From assembly GCA_017503785.1 (NCBI GenBank), contig JAFVSK010000010.1:1-64000 (forward strand): a DNA stretch of 64,000 bases. The letters are read 5' to 3'. The DNA comes from Clostridia bacterium. Lineage in GTDB: Bacteria; Bacillota; Clostridia; Oscillospirales; Acutalibacteraceae. Positions 15,085-26,450 of this stretch are shown here, one piece after another. Each line of letters begins with the position of its first letter. Within the stretch, counting starts at the first letter, position 1. Below the pieces are notes generated by a model, which worked only from the letters and a program-made list of their open reading frames with translations, ran no database searches and was not told the DNA's origin. The position numbers and the translations under genes are program-made.

Positions 15085-16197
15085 TTATACCATGGAATTT
15101 TTGCGGATCGTTACGGGATAATCCGCACAGCCCTTTAATTCGCGGCCGTCACGTACACACACGTATTTATCGGTCACCACGTAATCGATCTTACTGTTAG
15201 ACCCGATCATGCTCCCCTGCATTAGAATACAGTTGCGCACCTGTGCACCGCGCGACACGTGCACATTGCGAAACACAATGGAATCCACCACTTCGCCTTC
15301 GATCTTGCAGCCGTCGGCAATCAACGAGCCGGACACATCGGCGTGCATACCGTACAACGCCGGCGAACAATCGCGCACCTTGGTGTAAATGGGGCGATTG
15401 GGCACAAACAGTTTTTCGCGAACATCCGCATTAAGCAACGCAAAATTTGCACTTACATAGCTTTCCAGCGACGAGATGACCATCGTATACTCCGGAACGA
15501 TATAGGCATACAAGCGGCGATCGGCCACGTGGCGCTGCAAAACGTCCCACTCAAAGCTGTGCTGGTTACGACTCACCGCCATATCCACAAACTGCATCAG
15601 CAGCTGGCGAGATAACACGTACAGTCCCAAGCCATACGTGACGGAGCCGCTGCTGTGATCGGTAATGATCATATCCGTAATGCGACCGTCGTCGGCGGTA
15701 TCTACCACCGGCGAAAACAGATTTTTCGGCAACTCGCCCTCACAGCACGCCACCGTAATATCGGCACCGCTTTCCACGTGCGCGTCGATCAATCGGCGGT
15801 AATCAATGTTACCGACAAAATGGCAATCCGATAAGATCACGAACTCCTCTTTGGAATTGCGCAGGAACGTCATCACACCGGCCAGTGAGGAAATACGGCC
15901 GTCGTACTGCTCCTCCCCACTGCCGAACGGAGGCAGAAAATACAACCCCTCCGTTTTACGCGACAGATCCCACGCTTTACCCGAACCGATGTGATCCATC
16001 AACGATTGATAGTTGCTTTTGGTAATAATACCCACCTTGGATACACCGGCGTTTACCATATTGGACAGCGCAAAATCGATCAAACGGTAACGTCCGCCAA
16101 ACGGAACGGAGCCCATGGCACGCACGCCGGTAAGCTCCGGCAATGCATCGTCGTGCATATTGGAAAACAACAATCCTAACGCTCGGTTGTGACGCAT
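15085..16197 (-). CDS. glgD: Glucose-1-phosphate adenylyltransferase, regulatory-type subunit GlgD
   Basis: 370 residues, homologous to GlgC but with the N-terminal glycine-rich nucleotide loop lost (GLLFSNMHDDALPELTGVRAMGSVPFGGRYRLIDFALSN), as in GlgD subunits of Firmicutes. The C-terminal left-handed beta-helix region is kept (GSLIADGCKIEGEVVDSIVFRNVHVSRGAQV). GlgD forms a hetero-oligomer with GlgC and raises its activity. ATG follows the glgC stop directly (TAAATG), with AAAGGAGG inside glgC. Confidence 0.92.
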   Translation of the reverse strand: MRHNRALGLLFSNMHDDALPELTGVRAMGSVPFGGRYRLIDFALSNMVNAGVSKVGIITKSNYQSLMDHIGSGKAWDLSRKTEGLYFLPPFGSGEEQYDGRISSLAGVMTFLRNSKEEFVILSDCHFVGNIDYRRLIDAHVESGADITVACCEGELPKNLFSPVVDTADDGRITDMIITDHSSGSVTYGLGLYVLSRQLLMQFVDMAVSRNQHSFEWDVLQRHVADRRLYAYIVPEYTMVISSLESYVSANFALLNADVREKLFVPNRPIYTKVRDCSPALYGMHADVSGSLIADGCKIEGEVVDSIVFRNVHVSRGAQVRNCILMQGSMIGSNSKIDYVVTDKYVCVRDGRELKGCADYPVTIRKNSMV

Positions 16198-17415
16198 TTA
16201 CGCTTCCTCCTTTACAACGTCGCTATCAATCATCGCTTTGGCAGGGACCACGCAGTCGGCGCCCACCGTAACGCCGGCGGCTACCACCGAAACGCCCCAG
16301 TCTTCGGCTTGAGGCACGTTTTCCGGCAATTCACCCACCACGGCATTTTCGCCGATCACGGCGTTTTCGGCTACGATCGCATACTGTACCGTAGCACCGG
16401 ATTTGATAACGGTGCCGGGCATGATCACCGAGCCACACACCGTAGCACCCTTTTCCACCGTAACACCGGCAAACATCAGCGAGCCCTCCACGTTACCGTG
16501 AATGTTGCAACCTTCGGTGATCATACTGTTTTGCACCTTGGCGGTATTGCTGATATAGTGTGGCGGCAGGCCGGGCGTGCGCGAATAGATGCGCCAGGTT
16601 TCGTCGGACAGATCCAGCGGAATGTTGGGGTTTAAGAGATCCATATTGGCATCCCACAAGCTGTCGATGGTGCCGACGTCTTTCCAATATCCCTCAAAGC
16701 GGTAAGCAAACATCCGCTCACCGGCATCCAGCATGGCAGGAAGCACGTTTTTACCGAAATCGTTTTGCGATTTCTTGTTCCGCTCGTCTTCTTCCAAGTA
16801 TTTCCGCAGCTTTTTCCAGTTAAACACGTAAATGCCCATGGAAGCCAGATTGCTCTTGGGCACGGCAGGCTTTTCGTCAAACTCATAAATAGAGCCGTCC
16901 TCATTGGTGTTCAAGATACCGAAGCGGCTGGCCTCCTCCATCTCCACCTCAATAACAGCGATGGTACAATCCGCCTTGTTTTTCTTGTGTTCGGCAATCA
17001 TTTTAGCATAATCCATCTTGTAAATATGATCGCCCGACAGCACCAGCACATATTCCGGATCATAGCGTTCGATAAACACCATGTTCTGATAAATGGCGTT
17101 CGCGGTACCCTTATACCAATCGGCGCCCTTGTTGCGCTGATACGGCGGCAGCAGATGCACACCCGCATCCATGCGGTCGAGGTCCCACGGCTGACCGGAC
17201 CCGATATAGTCGCTCAGCTCCAACGGCTGATACTGGGTAAGTACGCCCACCGTTTCGATGCCGGAGTTCACACAGTTCGACAGCGGAAAATCAATAATAC
17301 GATACTTCCCGCCGTACGGCACCGCCGGCTTGGCAATGGTTTTGGTAAGTGCATATAACCGACTTCCCTGGCCACCTGCGAGCAGCATAGCCACACATTC
17401 CTGCTTGCGAAACAT
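16198..17415 (-). CDS. glgC: Glucose-1-phosphate adenylyltransferase, catalytic subunit
   Basis: 405 residues. Carries the nucleotide loop [15 protein letters not shown], the sugar-phosphate region [40 protein letters not shown] and EASRFGILN, followed by a beta-helix tail with hexapeptide repeats ([16 protein letters not shown]). It makes ADP-glucose, the committed step of glycogen synthesis. Start overlaps the glgB stop (TAATG) and has GAAGGAGG upstream. It acts together with glgD directly downstream. Confidence 0.95.
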   Translation of the reverse strand: MFRKQECVAMLLAGGQGSRLYALTKTIAKPAVPYGGKYRIIDFPLSNCVNSGIETVGVLTQYQPLELSDYIGSGQPWDLDRMDAGVHLLPPYQRNKGADWYKGTANAIYQNMVFIERYDPEYVLVLSGDHIYKMDYAKMIAEHKKNKADCTIAVIEVEMEEASRFGILNTNEDGSIYEFDEKPAVPKSNLASMGIYVFNWKKLRKYLEEDERNKKSQNDFGKNVLPAMLDAGERMFAYRFEGYWKDVGTIDSLWDANMDLLNPNIPLDLSDETWRIYSRTPGLPPHYISNTAKVQNSMITEGCNIHGNVEGSLMFAGVTVEKGATVCGSVIMPGTVIKSGATVQYAIVAENAVIGENAVVGELPENVPQAEDWGVSVVAAGVTVGADCVVPAKAMIDSDVVKEEA

Positions 17416-19313
17416 TACGCAAGACCTCCTTCGGGTTTCTTTTTAGCAAGCGGCAACCGCCGCTTAAGTTTAAAAAATTGTACCGACAACGGCGGCAACG
17501 TTAGCGTTGCTGATTGGTCGAAGCCGTGCATGGGAACCTTTTCGGCTCTCACCGTGCCGTGTTCACAGCCACCACCGCCAAAAGCTTCCGCATCGGTGGA
17601 AAACACCTGCTCATACAAGCCGTATGCCGGCAAACCAATGCGGTAATCCTGCCGTTGCACCGGCGTGAAGTTGCACACTGCCACCAATTCTTTTCCGCTG
17701 CGATCAATACGGCGGAACGCAACTACGCTTTGCGCGGCATCGTCGTTGGCAATCCACGAGAAGCCCTCCCACGAGAAATCGTTTTCCCACAGCGGTGTCT
17801 GTTCTCGATAGAAAGTATTAAGCGCTCGCACGTAGTTCTGCAGTGTTTGGTGCGGCGGATAGTCTAACAGCAGCCAATCCAGCTCTTGCTTATAATTCCA
17901 CTCGATAAACTGGCCAAACTCCGTTCCCATAAACGTAAGCTTTTTGCCGGGATGCGCCATCATATATGCTAAAAACAGCCGCATGCCGGCAAACTTTTCC
18001 TCGTAATTGCCGGGCATTTTGTTAATGAGCGAGCACTTTCCGTGCACCACCTCGTCGTGTGAGATCGGTAACACAAAGTTTTCGGAAAAAGCATACACCA
18101 GCGAAAATGTCAGCATTTCTTGCTTATCACGGCGGAACAGCGGATCGGTGGAGATATAGCGCAGCATATCGTTCATCCAACCCATGTTCCATTTAAAGTT
18201 AAAGCCCAAGCCGCCCATATCGGCGGGGCGCGATACCATCGGCCACGCCGTCGACTCCTCGGCAATCATCATCGTATGCGGAAACGCGGCAAACACCGCG
18301 GTGTTTAAATCGCGCAGAAAGGCAATGGCGTCCAAGTTTTCGTGGCCACCCTCACCGTTTCTGACCCATTCGCCATCCTTGCGGTTATAATCCAAATACA
18401 GCATCGAGGCAACGGCATCCACGCGAATACCGTCAATGTGATACTTTTCCAACCAAAACAACGCGTTGGAGATCAGGAAACTGCGCACCTCGGGCTTTCC
18501 GTAATCAAACACGCAGGTTCCCCACTCTTTATGTTCACCCTTGCGCGGGTCGGCATATTCATAGCACGGGCCGCCGTCGAAACGATAAATACCGCATTCG
18601 TCTTTAGGGAAATGCCCCGGTACCCAATCGAGGATCACGCCGATCCCCTGTCGGTGGCAGCGGTCAACAAAAGCCATCAAATCGCGTGGTGTACCGTACC
18701 GCGAGGTAGGCGCATAATATCCCGTAACCTGATACCCCCACGAACCGTCAAACGGATGCTCTGCCAGCGGCATCAATTCAATGTGGGTGTAGCCCATGTC
18801 TACCACGTAGGGGATCAGCTCGTCGGCCAGCTTTTCGTAGGAAAACGTGTTGCCGTCGGCATACTGCTTCCAAGACCCTGCGTGCACCTCGTAAACATTT
18901 ACGGGAACGTCATAAACACCGACCTTGGCTTTTTTCTTATACCAAGCAGCATCGCTCCACGGATAATCGGGCAGCGTGTACACGCGCGAAGCTGTGGCAG
19001 GCCGTGTTTCGTAATGATACGCATACGGATCGGATTTCATGACACCGGTTCCGTCGGCCCCCACCACATAATATTTATAGACGTCGAATTCCTGCACCAG
19101 ATCGGTACGACATTCCCACACACCGGAGTCTGTTACCCGAGCGAGCGGTAACGCCATGGTATTCCACGCATTAAAATCTCCTACCAACGCCACCGACTGC
19201 GCGTGCGGTGCCCAAACGCGGAACACATACCCACCTTCACACGGATGACAACCGAGCACATCGTAGGCACGAAAGTCATATTGATCAAATACGGTATCTA
19301 CCGATGCGCTCAT
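17415..19313 (-). CDS. glgB: 1,4-alpha-glucan branching enzyme, GH13
   Basis: 632 residues. N-terminal CBM48 ([22 protein letters not shown], about 27-110) followed by the GH13 barrel. Catalytic motifs: [23 protein letters not shown] with the nucleophile Asp, MIAEEST with the acid Glu, and [12 protein letters not shown]-terminal beta domain ([20 protein letters not shown]). It forms alpha-1,6 branches. First gene of the operon, so transcription is glgB-C-D-A. No phosphorylase or debranching gene is in the window. Confidence 0.95.
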   Translation of the reverse strand: MSASVDTVFDQYDFRAYDVLGCHPCEGGYVFRVWAPHAQSVALVGDFNAWNTMALPLARVTDSGVWECRTDLVQEFDVYKYYVVGADGTGVMKSDPYAYHYETRPATASRVYTLPDYPWSDAAWYKKKAKVGVYDVPVNVYEVHAGSWKQYADGNTFSYEKLADELIPYVVDMGYTHIELMPLAEHPFDGSWGYQVTGYYAPTSRYGTPRDLMAFVDRCHRQGIGVILDWVPGHFPKDECGIYRFDGGPCYEYADPRKGEHKEWGTCVFDYGKPEVRSFLISNALFWLEKYHIDGIRVDAVASMLYLDYNRKDGEWVRNGEGGHENLDAIAFLRDLNTAVFAAFPHTMMIAEESTAWPMVSRPADMGGLGFNFKWNMGWMNDMLRYISTDPLFRRDKQEMLTFSLVYAFSENFVLPISHDEVVHGKCSLINKMPGNYEEKFAGMRLFLAYMMAHPGKKLTFMGTEFGQFIEWNYKQELDWLLLDYPPHQTLQNYVRALNTFYREQTPLWENDFSWEGFSWIANDDAAQSVVAFRRIDRSGKELVAVCNFTPVQRQDYRIGLPAYGLYEQVFSTDAEAFGGGGCEHGTVRAEKVPMHGFDQSATLTLPPLSVQFFKLKRRLPLAKKKPEGGLA

Positions 19314-19355
19314 ACAAACACTCCTTTAAGGCAACAATATCCCATATTCCTTAAT

Positions 19356-19384
19356 ATTGTATCAATTCGCACGGCATCTGTCAA
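19356..19384 (-). promoter_or_regulatory. Promoter of the glycogen operon
   Basis: TTGACA (19379-19384), 17 bases, TACAAT (19356-19361) on the minus strand, 43 bases before the glgB start. The 150 bases further upstream hold no gene. Confidence 0.85.
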
Positions 19385-19540
19385 GCAAAATTGGGTGTTT
19401 TCTTACAACTATTCCAATATTTAACTTTCGTTTTTGTGCACAGTGCACTAATTTTCGGTAGGTTTTTTGAACAAGTAGCCCCTGCGACCCTTTCCAGTAT
19501 ACACCCTCTCTTTCAGCAAAACACGTCGAACACTGCGCAA

Positions 19541-19567
19541 AATAAAAAAGGCCCCGAAGGACCTTTA
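19541..19567 (-). terminator. Terminator of mazF, overlapping its stop codon
   Basis: AAAGGTCC TTCG GGGCCTTTT followed by TTATTTTGCG on the minus strand; the mazF stop forms the base of the stem. Confidence 0.8.
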
Positions 19568-19939
19568 ATAGCGGACAGGGCGATTGGTTTCCGTCCCCAA
19601 CCCAAAACTGATCTGCAGCGCCTGATCAATACGATTCATGGAGTATTCGTCCAGACGACCCATATGTTCTTTCAGGCGCCGTTTATCTAACGTGCGGATC
19701 TGCTCCAGCAAAACCACCGAATCGCGAGATAACCCGCTATCGGCGGAATTGACCTGAATGTGCGTGGGAAGTCGTGCTTTATCCTTTTGGCTGGTAATGG
19801 CGGCAGCGATCACGGTGGGGCTAAACCGATTTCCCACATCGTTTTGAACGATCAGCACCGGCCGTATCCCTCCCTGCTCGGAGCCCACTACCGGGCTGAG
19901 ATCCGCATAGTAAATGTCACCGCGACGAACAGGTTGCAT
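19565..19939 (-). CDS. ndoA: MazF/NdoA family mRNA interferase, no adjacent antitoxin
   Basis: 124 residues, closely matching B. subtilis EndoA/NdoA along its whole length: [51 protein letters not shown] and [13 protein letters not shown]. The conserved Arg (RPVLIV) and Thr (SPT) of the active site are present. It should cleave single-stranded mRNA at a short site. Its antitoxin gene (MazE/EndoAI) is normally just upstream, but here the next 160 bases upstream hold no minus-strand ORF. Start ATG behind AAAGGGTAGAG. Confidence 0.92.
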   Translation of the reverse strand: MQPVRRGDIYYADLSPVVGSEQGGIRPVLIVQNDVGNRFSPTVIAAAITSQKDKARLPTHIQVNSADSGLSRDSVVLLEQIRTLDKRRLKEHMGRLDEYSMNRIDQALQISFGLGTETNRPVRY

Positions 19940-20103
19940 AATTCTCTACCCTTTCTGTTTTCCGTTTTTTCTGCAAGGATAGTGTTACCCGAAACACCGA
20001 TAATTAAACCATGTGTTTACATTTTCAATGTATGCTCGTCCGTGCGATTTGACAGTCATAAAAGAGTGTTCCTCCGCATACGGTGTACGAAGGAGGTATG
20101 CTT

Positions 20104-20646
20104 ATGCGCCATGAATGGTACGACCGCTGTGCAAACAGCGTAAGTGAGGCACTGTCCGTATTGGATTTTCTGCGACACCGTGAAGCGATCACTGCCGCCA
20201 CTGTCGAAGCGCTTCACCGCCGTCGTCATACGGCCGACATTGCCTTGAAGGCTGCCTTTGAAGAACTACGGAGGGCGTTCATCACCCCTGCCGACCGCGA
20301 AGATCTTTGGCTGCTGTGGCAAACCGCAGAACAGATCACCGAGGCTGCCGAGGAGATCGTACTTTCCTTGATCCGCAAGCAACACTCCTGCCTCACCCCC
20401 AACGACACGGCCCAACTGGCCGCCGTCACCGCCGAGTGTCGCGCCTTGCACGAAGCCTTTGCTGCACTGCCCGACTACCCCCACAGCGATCGCGTGCTGC
20501 AACACGTGGACACAGCTGAACGTCTTCACCGTCAAACCGAAAAAATCACAGGCCACCCCCTTACCGATGCCGCATTGCGCCATGTGTCAGCCACCTGCGC
20601 CACCGCCACTCGTACAATACGGTACGCGTTGTTAAAGATGACGTAA
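20104..20646 (+). CDS. DUF47/PhoU-related helical protein
   Basis: 180 residues, all-helical, with the DUF47 block FEELRRAFITPADREDLWLLWQTAEQITEAAEEI (about 58-92). DUF47 proteins resemble PhoU and usually sit next to a Pit-type phosphate permease, presumably as its regulator; no permease is adjacent here. The ATG at 20104 has GGAGG seven bases upstream; two earlier in-frame ATG codons are too close to it. No clear promoter was found in the 140 bases upstream. Confidence 0.75.
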   Translation: MRHEWYDRCANSVSEALSVLDFLRHREAITAATVEALHRRRHTADIALKAAFEELRRAFITPADREDLWLLWQTAEQITEAAEEIVLSLIRKQHSCLTPNDTAQLAAVTAECRALHEAFAALPDYPHSDRVLQHVDTAERLHRQTEKITGHPLTDAALRHVSATCATATRTIRYALLKMT

Positions 20647-20655
20647 ACCCAAATC

Positions 20656-20845
20656 AACACCGTAGGGAACGACCTGCGTGTCGTTCCATTTGCACAATCT
20701 AAAAAACGCGTCACCCTGAGCGCAGTCGAAGGGTCTCCTTGTTGCAGCGCCCCCCCCCTTCGACTACGGGCTGCGCCCTCCGCTCAGGATGACTCGCTTT
20801 AAAAACATGCGAACCTTGACGGGCGGCAGGCTGCTGCCCCTACGT
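20656..20845. repeat. Cluster of intergenic palindromic repeats
   Basis: Three palindromic units lie in the 270-base gap. GGAACGAC CTGCGT GTCGTTCC is at 20666-20687. A larger element runs from GTCACCCTGAGCG (20710) to CGCTCAGGATGAC (20793), with inner GTCGAAGGGT / CCCTTCGAC arms. A third, GGGCGGCAGGCTGCTGCCC, is near 20821-20839. They look like non-coding interspersed repeats (REP or MITE-like) common in gut Clostridia. The rest of the gap is the promoter of the next gene. Confidence 0.65.
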
Positions 20846-20857
20846 AAAAACCGCCCC

Positions 20858-20896
20858 TTGACGATGCCGCAATTTTCCAGTATACTGATACTGGAA
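20858..20896 (+). promoter_or_regulatory. Promoter with overlapping palindrome (possible operator)
   Basis: TTGACG (20858-20863), 17 bases, TATACT (20881-20886). A palindrome TTCCAGTAT ACTG ATACTGGAA (20875-20896) straddles the -10 box and start site, where a repressor would block transcription. Confidence 0.7.
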
Positions 20897-20919
20897 TTTT
20901 AGTTCACGGAGGGATGGGT

Positions 20920-22284
20920 ATGAACAAGACGATTGCCCTGCTGTTATCGCTGGTGCTGGTACTTATATTGCCGCTGGGGGCATTTTCGGTTGCGGCCCAA
21001 ACGGAGATCTCTATAAACGCCAATGAATTTTTTTATAACTACTGTACCGACTATTGGGGCGATCCCATTACCAAAGTAGACGCACTAAACTATACCTACA
21101 TTTTAAATGGCGGTGAATATTGGCCGTATTTACTTCAACGAGATGAAGTAAACGCCATCCTGAAAAGCAACGGTCAACCGTCGTTCGATCAGTTGTTGAA
21201 TGATGCCGTAGCTATAGCTGCCGATATTTTTTACAAGGAGCATTGCACAGATTCGTGGGGCAATCCCATCAAAACGGTAACTGACGATAGTTTTTCGTTT
21301 CCTTTGTTGGGAAAAAGCGAGTGGGAAAACTTTTTAACCGCTTGTCAAACAGCCGTAAACACCTTGCTGGCTCAAAACGAGCAACCGACGTTCGAGAAAA
21401 TGCTGGCATCTGCAACGGCAATAAGTGAAGAGCTTAACAGTCGCGCAGAATCGTGCGAGCACGCCTATACCGGAAATTGTGATAACACGTGTGATCTTTG
21501 TAATTCCAAACGAATGGTTTACAAAAAGCATCAGTACCACGACCAAGTAGACGTTGATTGTAATACATGCGGCACAATGCGCCAAATCACGTTTACCGGT
21601 TGGTACAGCCAATCCGGCAAGTGGTATTATTATGAAAACGGCACTGTAATTACGGACTGTTGGAAGCAAATCGACGACAATTGGTATTACTTAAACGCCG
21701 AAGGACACAAGCTTGTTGATCAATGGCGCCAAGACAGCTTTGGCTGGTGCTATCTCGGTACCGACGGCGCGATGAAGACCAATGCGTGGGTGCGTGACAG
21801 TGTGGGCTGGTGCTATGTGGGTGCTGATGGTTACTGTGTCACTAACTGCTGGAAACAAGACAGCAAGGGCTGGTGCTACTTGGATGCGCAAGGGCGTATG
21901 GCCACCAACAAGTGGATCCGGGACAGCCAAGGCTGGTGCTTTGTTGGTGCTAACGGTTATTGCGTGACCAATTGCTGGAAGCAGGACAGCCACGGCTGGG
22001 TGTATCTCAACGCGGCAGGGCGCATGGCCACGAACTGCTGGGTGCAGGATAGTCTTGGTTGGTGCTACGTGGGTGCCAACGGTTATGCCGTCACCAACTG
22101 CTGGAAGCGCGACTCGGTGGGTTGGTGCTACTTGAACGCAAATGGTAGCATGACCAAGTCGCAGTGGTTGTACGATAGCGGCCAGTGGTATTATCTGGAT
22201 GCCAATGGTTACATGGTGACCGGCACGCGTGTGATTGGTGGTAAAACCTACAGGTTTAACGCCAGCGGCGTGTGGGTAGGATAA
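20920..22284 (+). CDS. Secreted protein with C-terminal cell-wall/choline-binding-type repeats
   Basis: 454 residues. Signal peptide (MNKTIALLLSLVLVLILPLG, cleavage near AAQ), an unrecognised N-terminal region in which FFYNYCTDYWGDPIT and IFYKEHCTDSWGNPI form a two-fold repeat, a Cys-rich linker (CDNTCDLCNSKR...DCNTCGT), and about eleven 20-residue repeats from 227 to the end (pattern GWCYVGADGYCVTNCWKQDS). These are related to choline/glucan-binding repeats but unusually rich in Cys. Surface anchoring to a wall polymer is likely. The repeats are nearly the same as those of the LRR protein at 35490-37886. Start at 20920 (spacing 6 from GGAGGG). Confidence 0.85.
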   Translation: MNKTIALLLSLVLVLILPLGAFSVAAQTEISINANEFFYNYCTDYWGDPITKVDALNYTYILNGGEYWPYLLQRDEVNAILKSNGQPSFDQLLNDAVAIAADIFYKEHCTDSWGNPIKTVTDDSFSFPLLGKSEWENFLTACQTAVNTLLAQNEQPTFEKMLASATAISEELNSRAESCEHAYTGNCDNTCDLCNSKRMVYKKHQYHDQVDVDCNTCGTMRQITFTGWYSQSGKWYYYENGTVITDCWKQIDDNWYYLNAEGHKLVDQWRQDSFGWCYLGTDGAMKTNAWVRDSVGWCYVGADGYCVTNCWKQDSKGWCYLDAQGRMATNKWIRDSQGWCFVGANGYCVTNCWKQDSHGWVYLNAAGRMATNCWVQDSLGWCYVGANGYAVTNCWKRDSVGWCYLNANGSMTKSQWLYDSGQWYYLDANGYMVTGTRVIGGKTYRFNASGVWVG

Positions 22285-22302
22285 ATTGAATCGGTAAAAA
22301 GG

Positions 22303-22340
22303 CACCGCCGTCAACCTTTCGGTTGACGGCGGTGTTGTTG
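22303..22340 (+). terminator. Terminator of the cell-wall repeat protein gene
   Basis: CACCGCCGTCAACC TTTC GGTTGACGGCGGTG followed by TTGTTGTATT. The stem closely resembles the one at 35439-35472 behind the paralogous gene. Confidence 0.75.
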
Positions 22341-22409
22341 TATTATTTGGGGGATTGTACGGGGTATTGCCCCTCATCCGCCTTTTTGATATCGCAATCG
22401 CCGTCCGCT

Positions 22410-23642
22410 TCAGCACCCGCCATTTCCCGCCACGTATCCGCGCAAAAGGAACAACGCCATGGTTTTGGTGCACTTCATCAGTTCCTCACAATCAATATGC
22501 TCGTTGGCCTGATGCGCACCGCCGCCTTCGGGCGAGCCGTACGGCATCCCGAAATTCATACTATTCCGGCCACCGTGCAGCATAAAGTCGGAAAGATCGG
22601 TAAGATCGTGCCCGGGTACATCATGGTGCGCGCCTTGAACCTCCTGCACCGCCGCAGCCAAGATTGCCGCTTCACGGCTATCGTCAGGCGTTTTCCCATA
22701 GGCAAAAAAGCGCGTGCGCCGCTCGAACGGCGTACAGCTTAATCCCTCTGCTTTCAGTTTCGGCTGCAATGCCTCATAAAGCTTTTGCAGTTCTGCCGCC
22801 GTTTCGTCCTTGGTCATATCGGTATACACCGCAAACTTCACCGTTGCCGTCTTATCGCCCTCAACTCCGCCCAGAAATGCCGACAGGCGCACCGCTGTTC
22901 CCTCGCGCCGATGCAACGCTTCTAACGCCTCGATCACCAGCCGCGTGCCGTGGAACACGTCAAAGATAGAGGCAACCCCCGCCATTACGTTGTGGGAACG
23001 CACCTCAATGGCATAACACGCACCACCGCAGGCCTCTTTTTCTAAACCCGCACCGTCGATATTGATATACGCTTCACACGGATATTTCAAGCACAACGCC
23101 AGCGGGCCGTTGCAGCCGCCGTATTCTTCATCGGCATATGAGCCGATCAACACGTTCTTTTCCGGTGTAAGTCCCAGTTCTTTAAACGCTTTCAGAATAA
23201 ACCACGGCATCACAATACCGTACTTGTCATCGCCTACGCCGCGGCCGTAGATCTGCCCATCGCGGATGCTGCCCGAAAACGGAGCTTCATCCCACACCGA
23301 CACATCGCCCACAGGCATGGTGTCCATGTGCCCTGCCAGCATCACACCGTTCACGTTCTGTTTACCGCGGAAGATCGCTACCAAATTTTCACGATGCTCG
23401 GCATCGCGGCCCGTTTGATACTCGGGATTCGCCGTTACCCCGGCCACGGAAGCAATGGTATGGCGATCGACCTCCAAGCCGATTTCCTTGCAGATCGTTT
23501 CAAAAAACGCCTGTCCTGCATTTTCGTTGCCGTGCGTTTTAAAATTTTGGGTGTCGATCTGCACCAATTTGGCCAAGGTTTCAAACAACTCGTTGCGATG
23601 CTCATCCAAATAGGAAAGCACCTGCTTCTCCAAGCCTGTCAT
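22410..23642 (-). CDS. M20 family metallopeptidase (ArgE/DapE-like)
   Basis: 410 residues. Zinc-ligand motifs of M20 are present: GHMDTMPVGD, YGRGVGDDKYG, the catalytic Glu pair in YADEEYGGCNG, and SDFMLHGG near the end. The middle has an inserted dimerisation domain. It hydrolyses an acyl-amide or dipeptide bond; the exact substrate is open, and the closest named types are succinyl-diaminopimelate desuccinylase and YgeY-like deacetylases. Weak ribosome site (AAAGGCGG), own consensus promoter. Stands alone between the repeat-protein gene and ligA. Confidence 0.85.
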   Translation of the reverse strand: MTGLEKQVLSYLDEHRNELFETLAKLVQIDTQNFKTHGNENAGQAFFETICKEIGLEVDRHTIASVAGVTANPEYQTGRDAEHRENLVAIFRGKQNVNGVMLAGHMDTMPVGDVSVWDEAPFSGSIRDGQIYGRGVGDDKYGIVMPWFILKAFKELGLTPEKNVLIGSYADEEYGGCNGPLALCLKYPCEAYINIDGAGLEKEACGGACYAIEVRSHNVMAGVASIFDVFHGTRLVIEALEALHRREGTAVRLSAFLGGVEGDKTATVKFAVYTDMTKDETAAELQKLYEALQPKLKAEGLSCTPFERRTRFFAYGKTPDDSREAAILAAAVQEVQGAHHDVPGHDLTDLSDFMLHGGRNSMNFGMPYGSPEGGGAHQANEHIDCEELMKCTKTMALFLLRGYVAGNGGC

Positions 23643-23669
23643 TCAATCGCCGCCTTTCCTCATGATTAG

Positions 23670-23698
23670 ACCATAGCACGCGGCGGCAGCCTTGTCAA
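23670..23698 (-). promoter_or_regulatory. Promoter of the M20 peptidase gene
   Basis: TTGACA (23693-23698), 17 bases, TATGGT (23670-23675) on the minus strand. Confidence 0.75.
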
Positions 23699-23727
23699 CC
23701 GCTCTCACCAAAAAGCATTAAAAAAAG

Positions 23728-23757
23728 CAAAAAGCACCGTCAAACGGTGCTTTTTTG
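23728..23757 (-). terminator. Terminator of ligA
   Basis: AAGCACCGT TTG ACGGTGCTT followed by TTTGC-TTTTTT on the minus strand, two bases after the ligA stop. Confidence 0.8.
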
Positions 23758-23758
23758 T

Positions 23759-25744
<1,986 letters not shown>

Positions 25745-25756
25745 TCATTTATCTTT

Positions 25757-25785
25757 AGTATAGCAAATCCTATCCGTTTTTTCAA
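25757..25785 (-). promoter_or_regulatory. Promoter of ligA
   Basis: TTGAAA (25780-25785), 17 bases, TATACT (25757-25762) on the minus strand. The -35 box overlaps the yunB stop codon. Confidence 0.7.
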
Positions 25786-26450
25786 TCCGCTGCGCCGAAA
25801 AACTTCTGCATTCCTTCCCCAAAATCTACCTGAAGCACCGTTTGCGGCACCTCACCCACCAACACGGTTTCGCACACTAAAAATCGCGTTGCCAATTCAA
25901 TGGTCACCCGCTCCATCGGCAACGCAGCCGTTACCATCACTGTCATATCTAAATAAATGCTATGATTCGTCTGGTTAATACCGGCATCGCTGAACTCACC
26001 CGACAGCGTGGTGATCGCCGTGCCCGACGTGTGGATCGTGATGGGAAGAAACGGTCCGCGACCGGTAAAGAAACTGCCACCCAACAAACTGCCCAACGGC
26101 AGCTTCACCGTTTGTTTTTCTCGTGCTGTCAGCTCGCGCATCACGGCATTGGACACCTCGGCCTTTAAGCGATTGATTGCCGTCACGTCCGTTTCGGCCG
26201 ACAGCACGTGTCCCTCGCTGTCCCGCTCAATAGCCACGAAGGAATGATACGCCGTATCCGCCTGCGACAGCACCTGCTCCACTGCGGTATGCACCGCCAG
26301 CATGGCGCTGCGGCGCGCCGACATTTGTCCATAGCTTTGCACGAGCGGCCGCAAACGGCTATCTGCGGCCACCAAGCCCGCCACCAGCAACAGCACCACC
26401 AAAAAAAAGCAAAGCCCCGCTCGACGCTTGCGGCGATTGCGCCTTCTCAT
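25782..26450 (-). CDS. yunB: Sporulation protein YunB
   Basis: 222 residues. Basic N-terminus, one membrane segment (GLCFFLVVLLLVAGLVAA), then a soluble domain with the family pattern: SYGQMSARRSAMLAVHTAVEQVL, LKLPLGSLLGG-like sequence (VKLPLGSLLGGSFFTGRGPFLPI), and INQTNHSIYLDMTVMVTAALPM. B. subtilis YunB is made in the mother cell and is needed for normal spores. Start overlaps the dpaB stop by four bases (ATGA), so it belongs to the dipicolinate operon. Confidence 0.9.
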   Translation of the reverse strand: MRRRNRRKRRAGLCFFLVVLLLVAGLVAADSRLRPLVQSYGQMSARRSAMLAVHTAVEQVLSQADTAYHSFVAIERDSEGHVLSAETDVTAINRLKAEVSNAVMRELTAREKQTVKLPLGSLLGGSFFTGRGPFLPITIHTSGTAITTLSGEFSDAGINQTNHSIYLDMTVMVTAALPMERVTIELATRFLVCETVLVGEVPQTVLQVDFGEGMQKFFGAAD

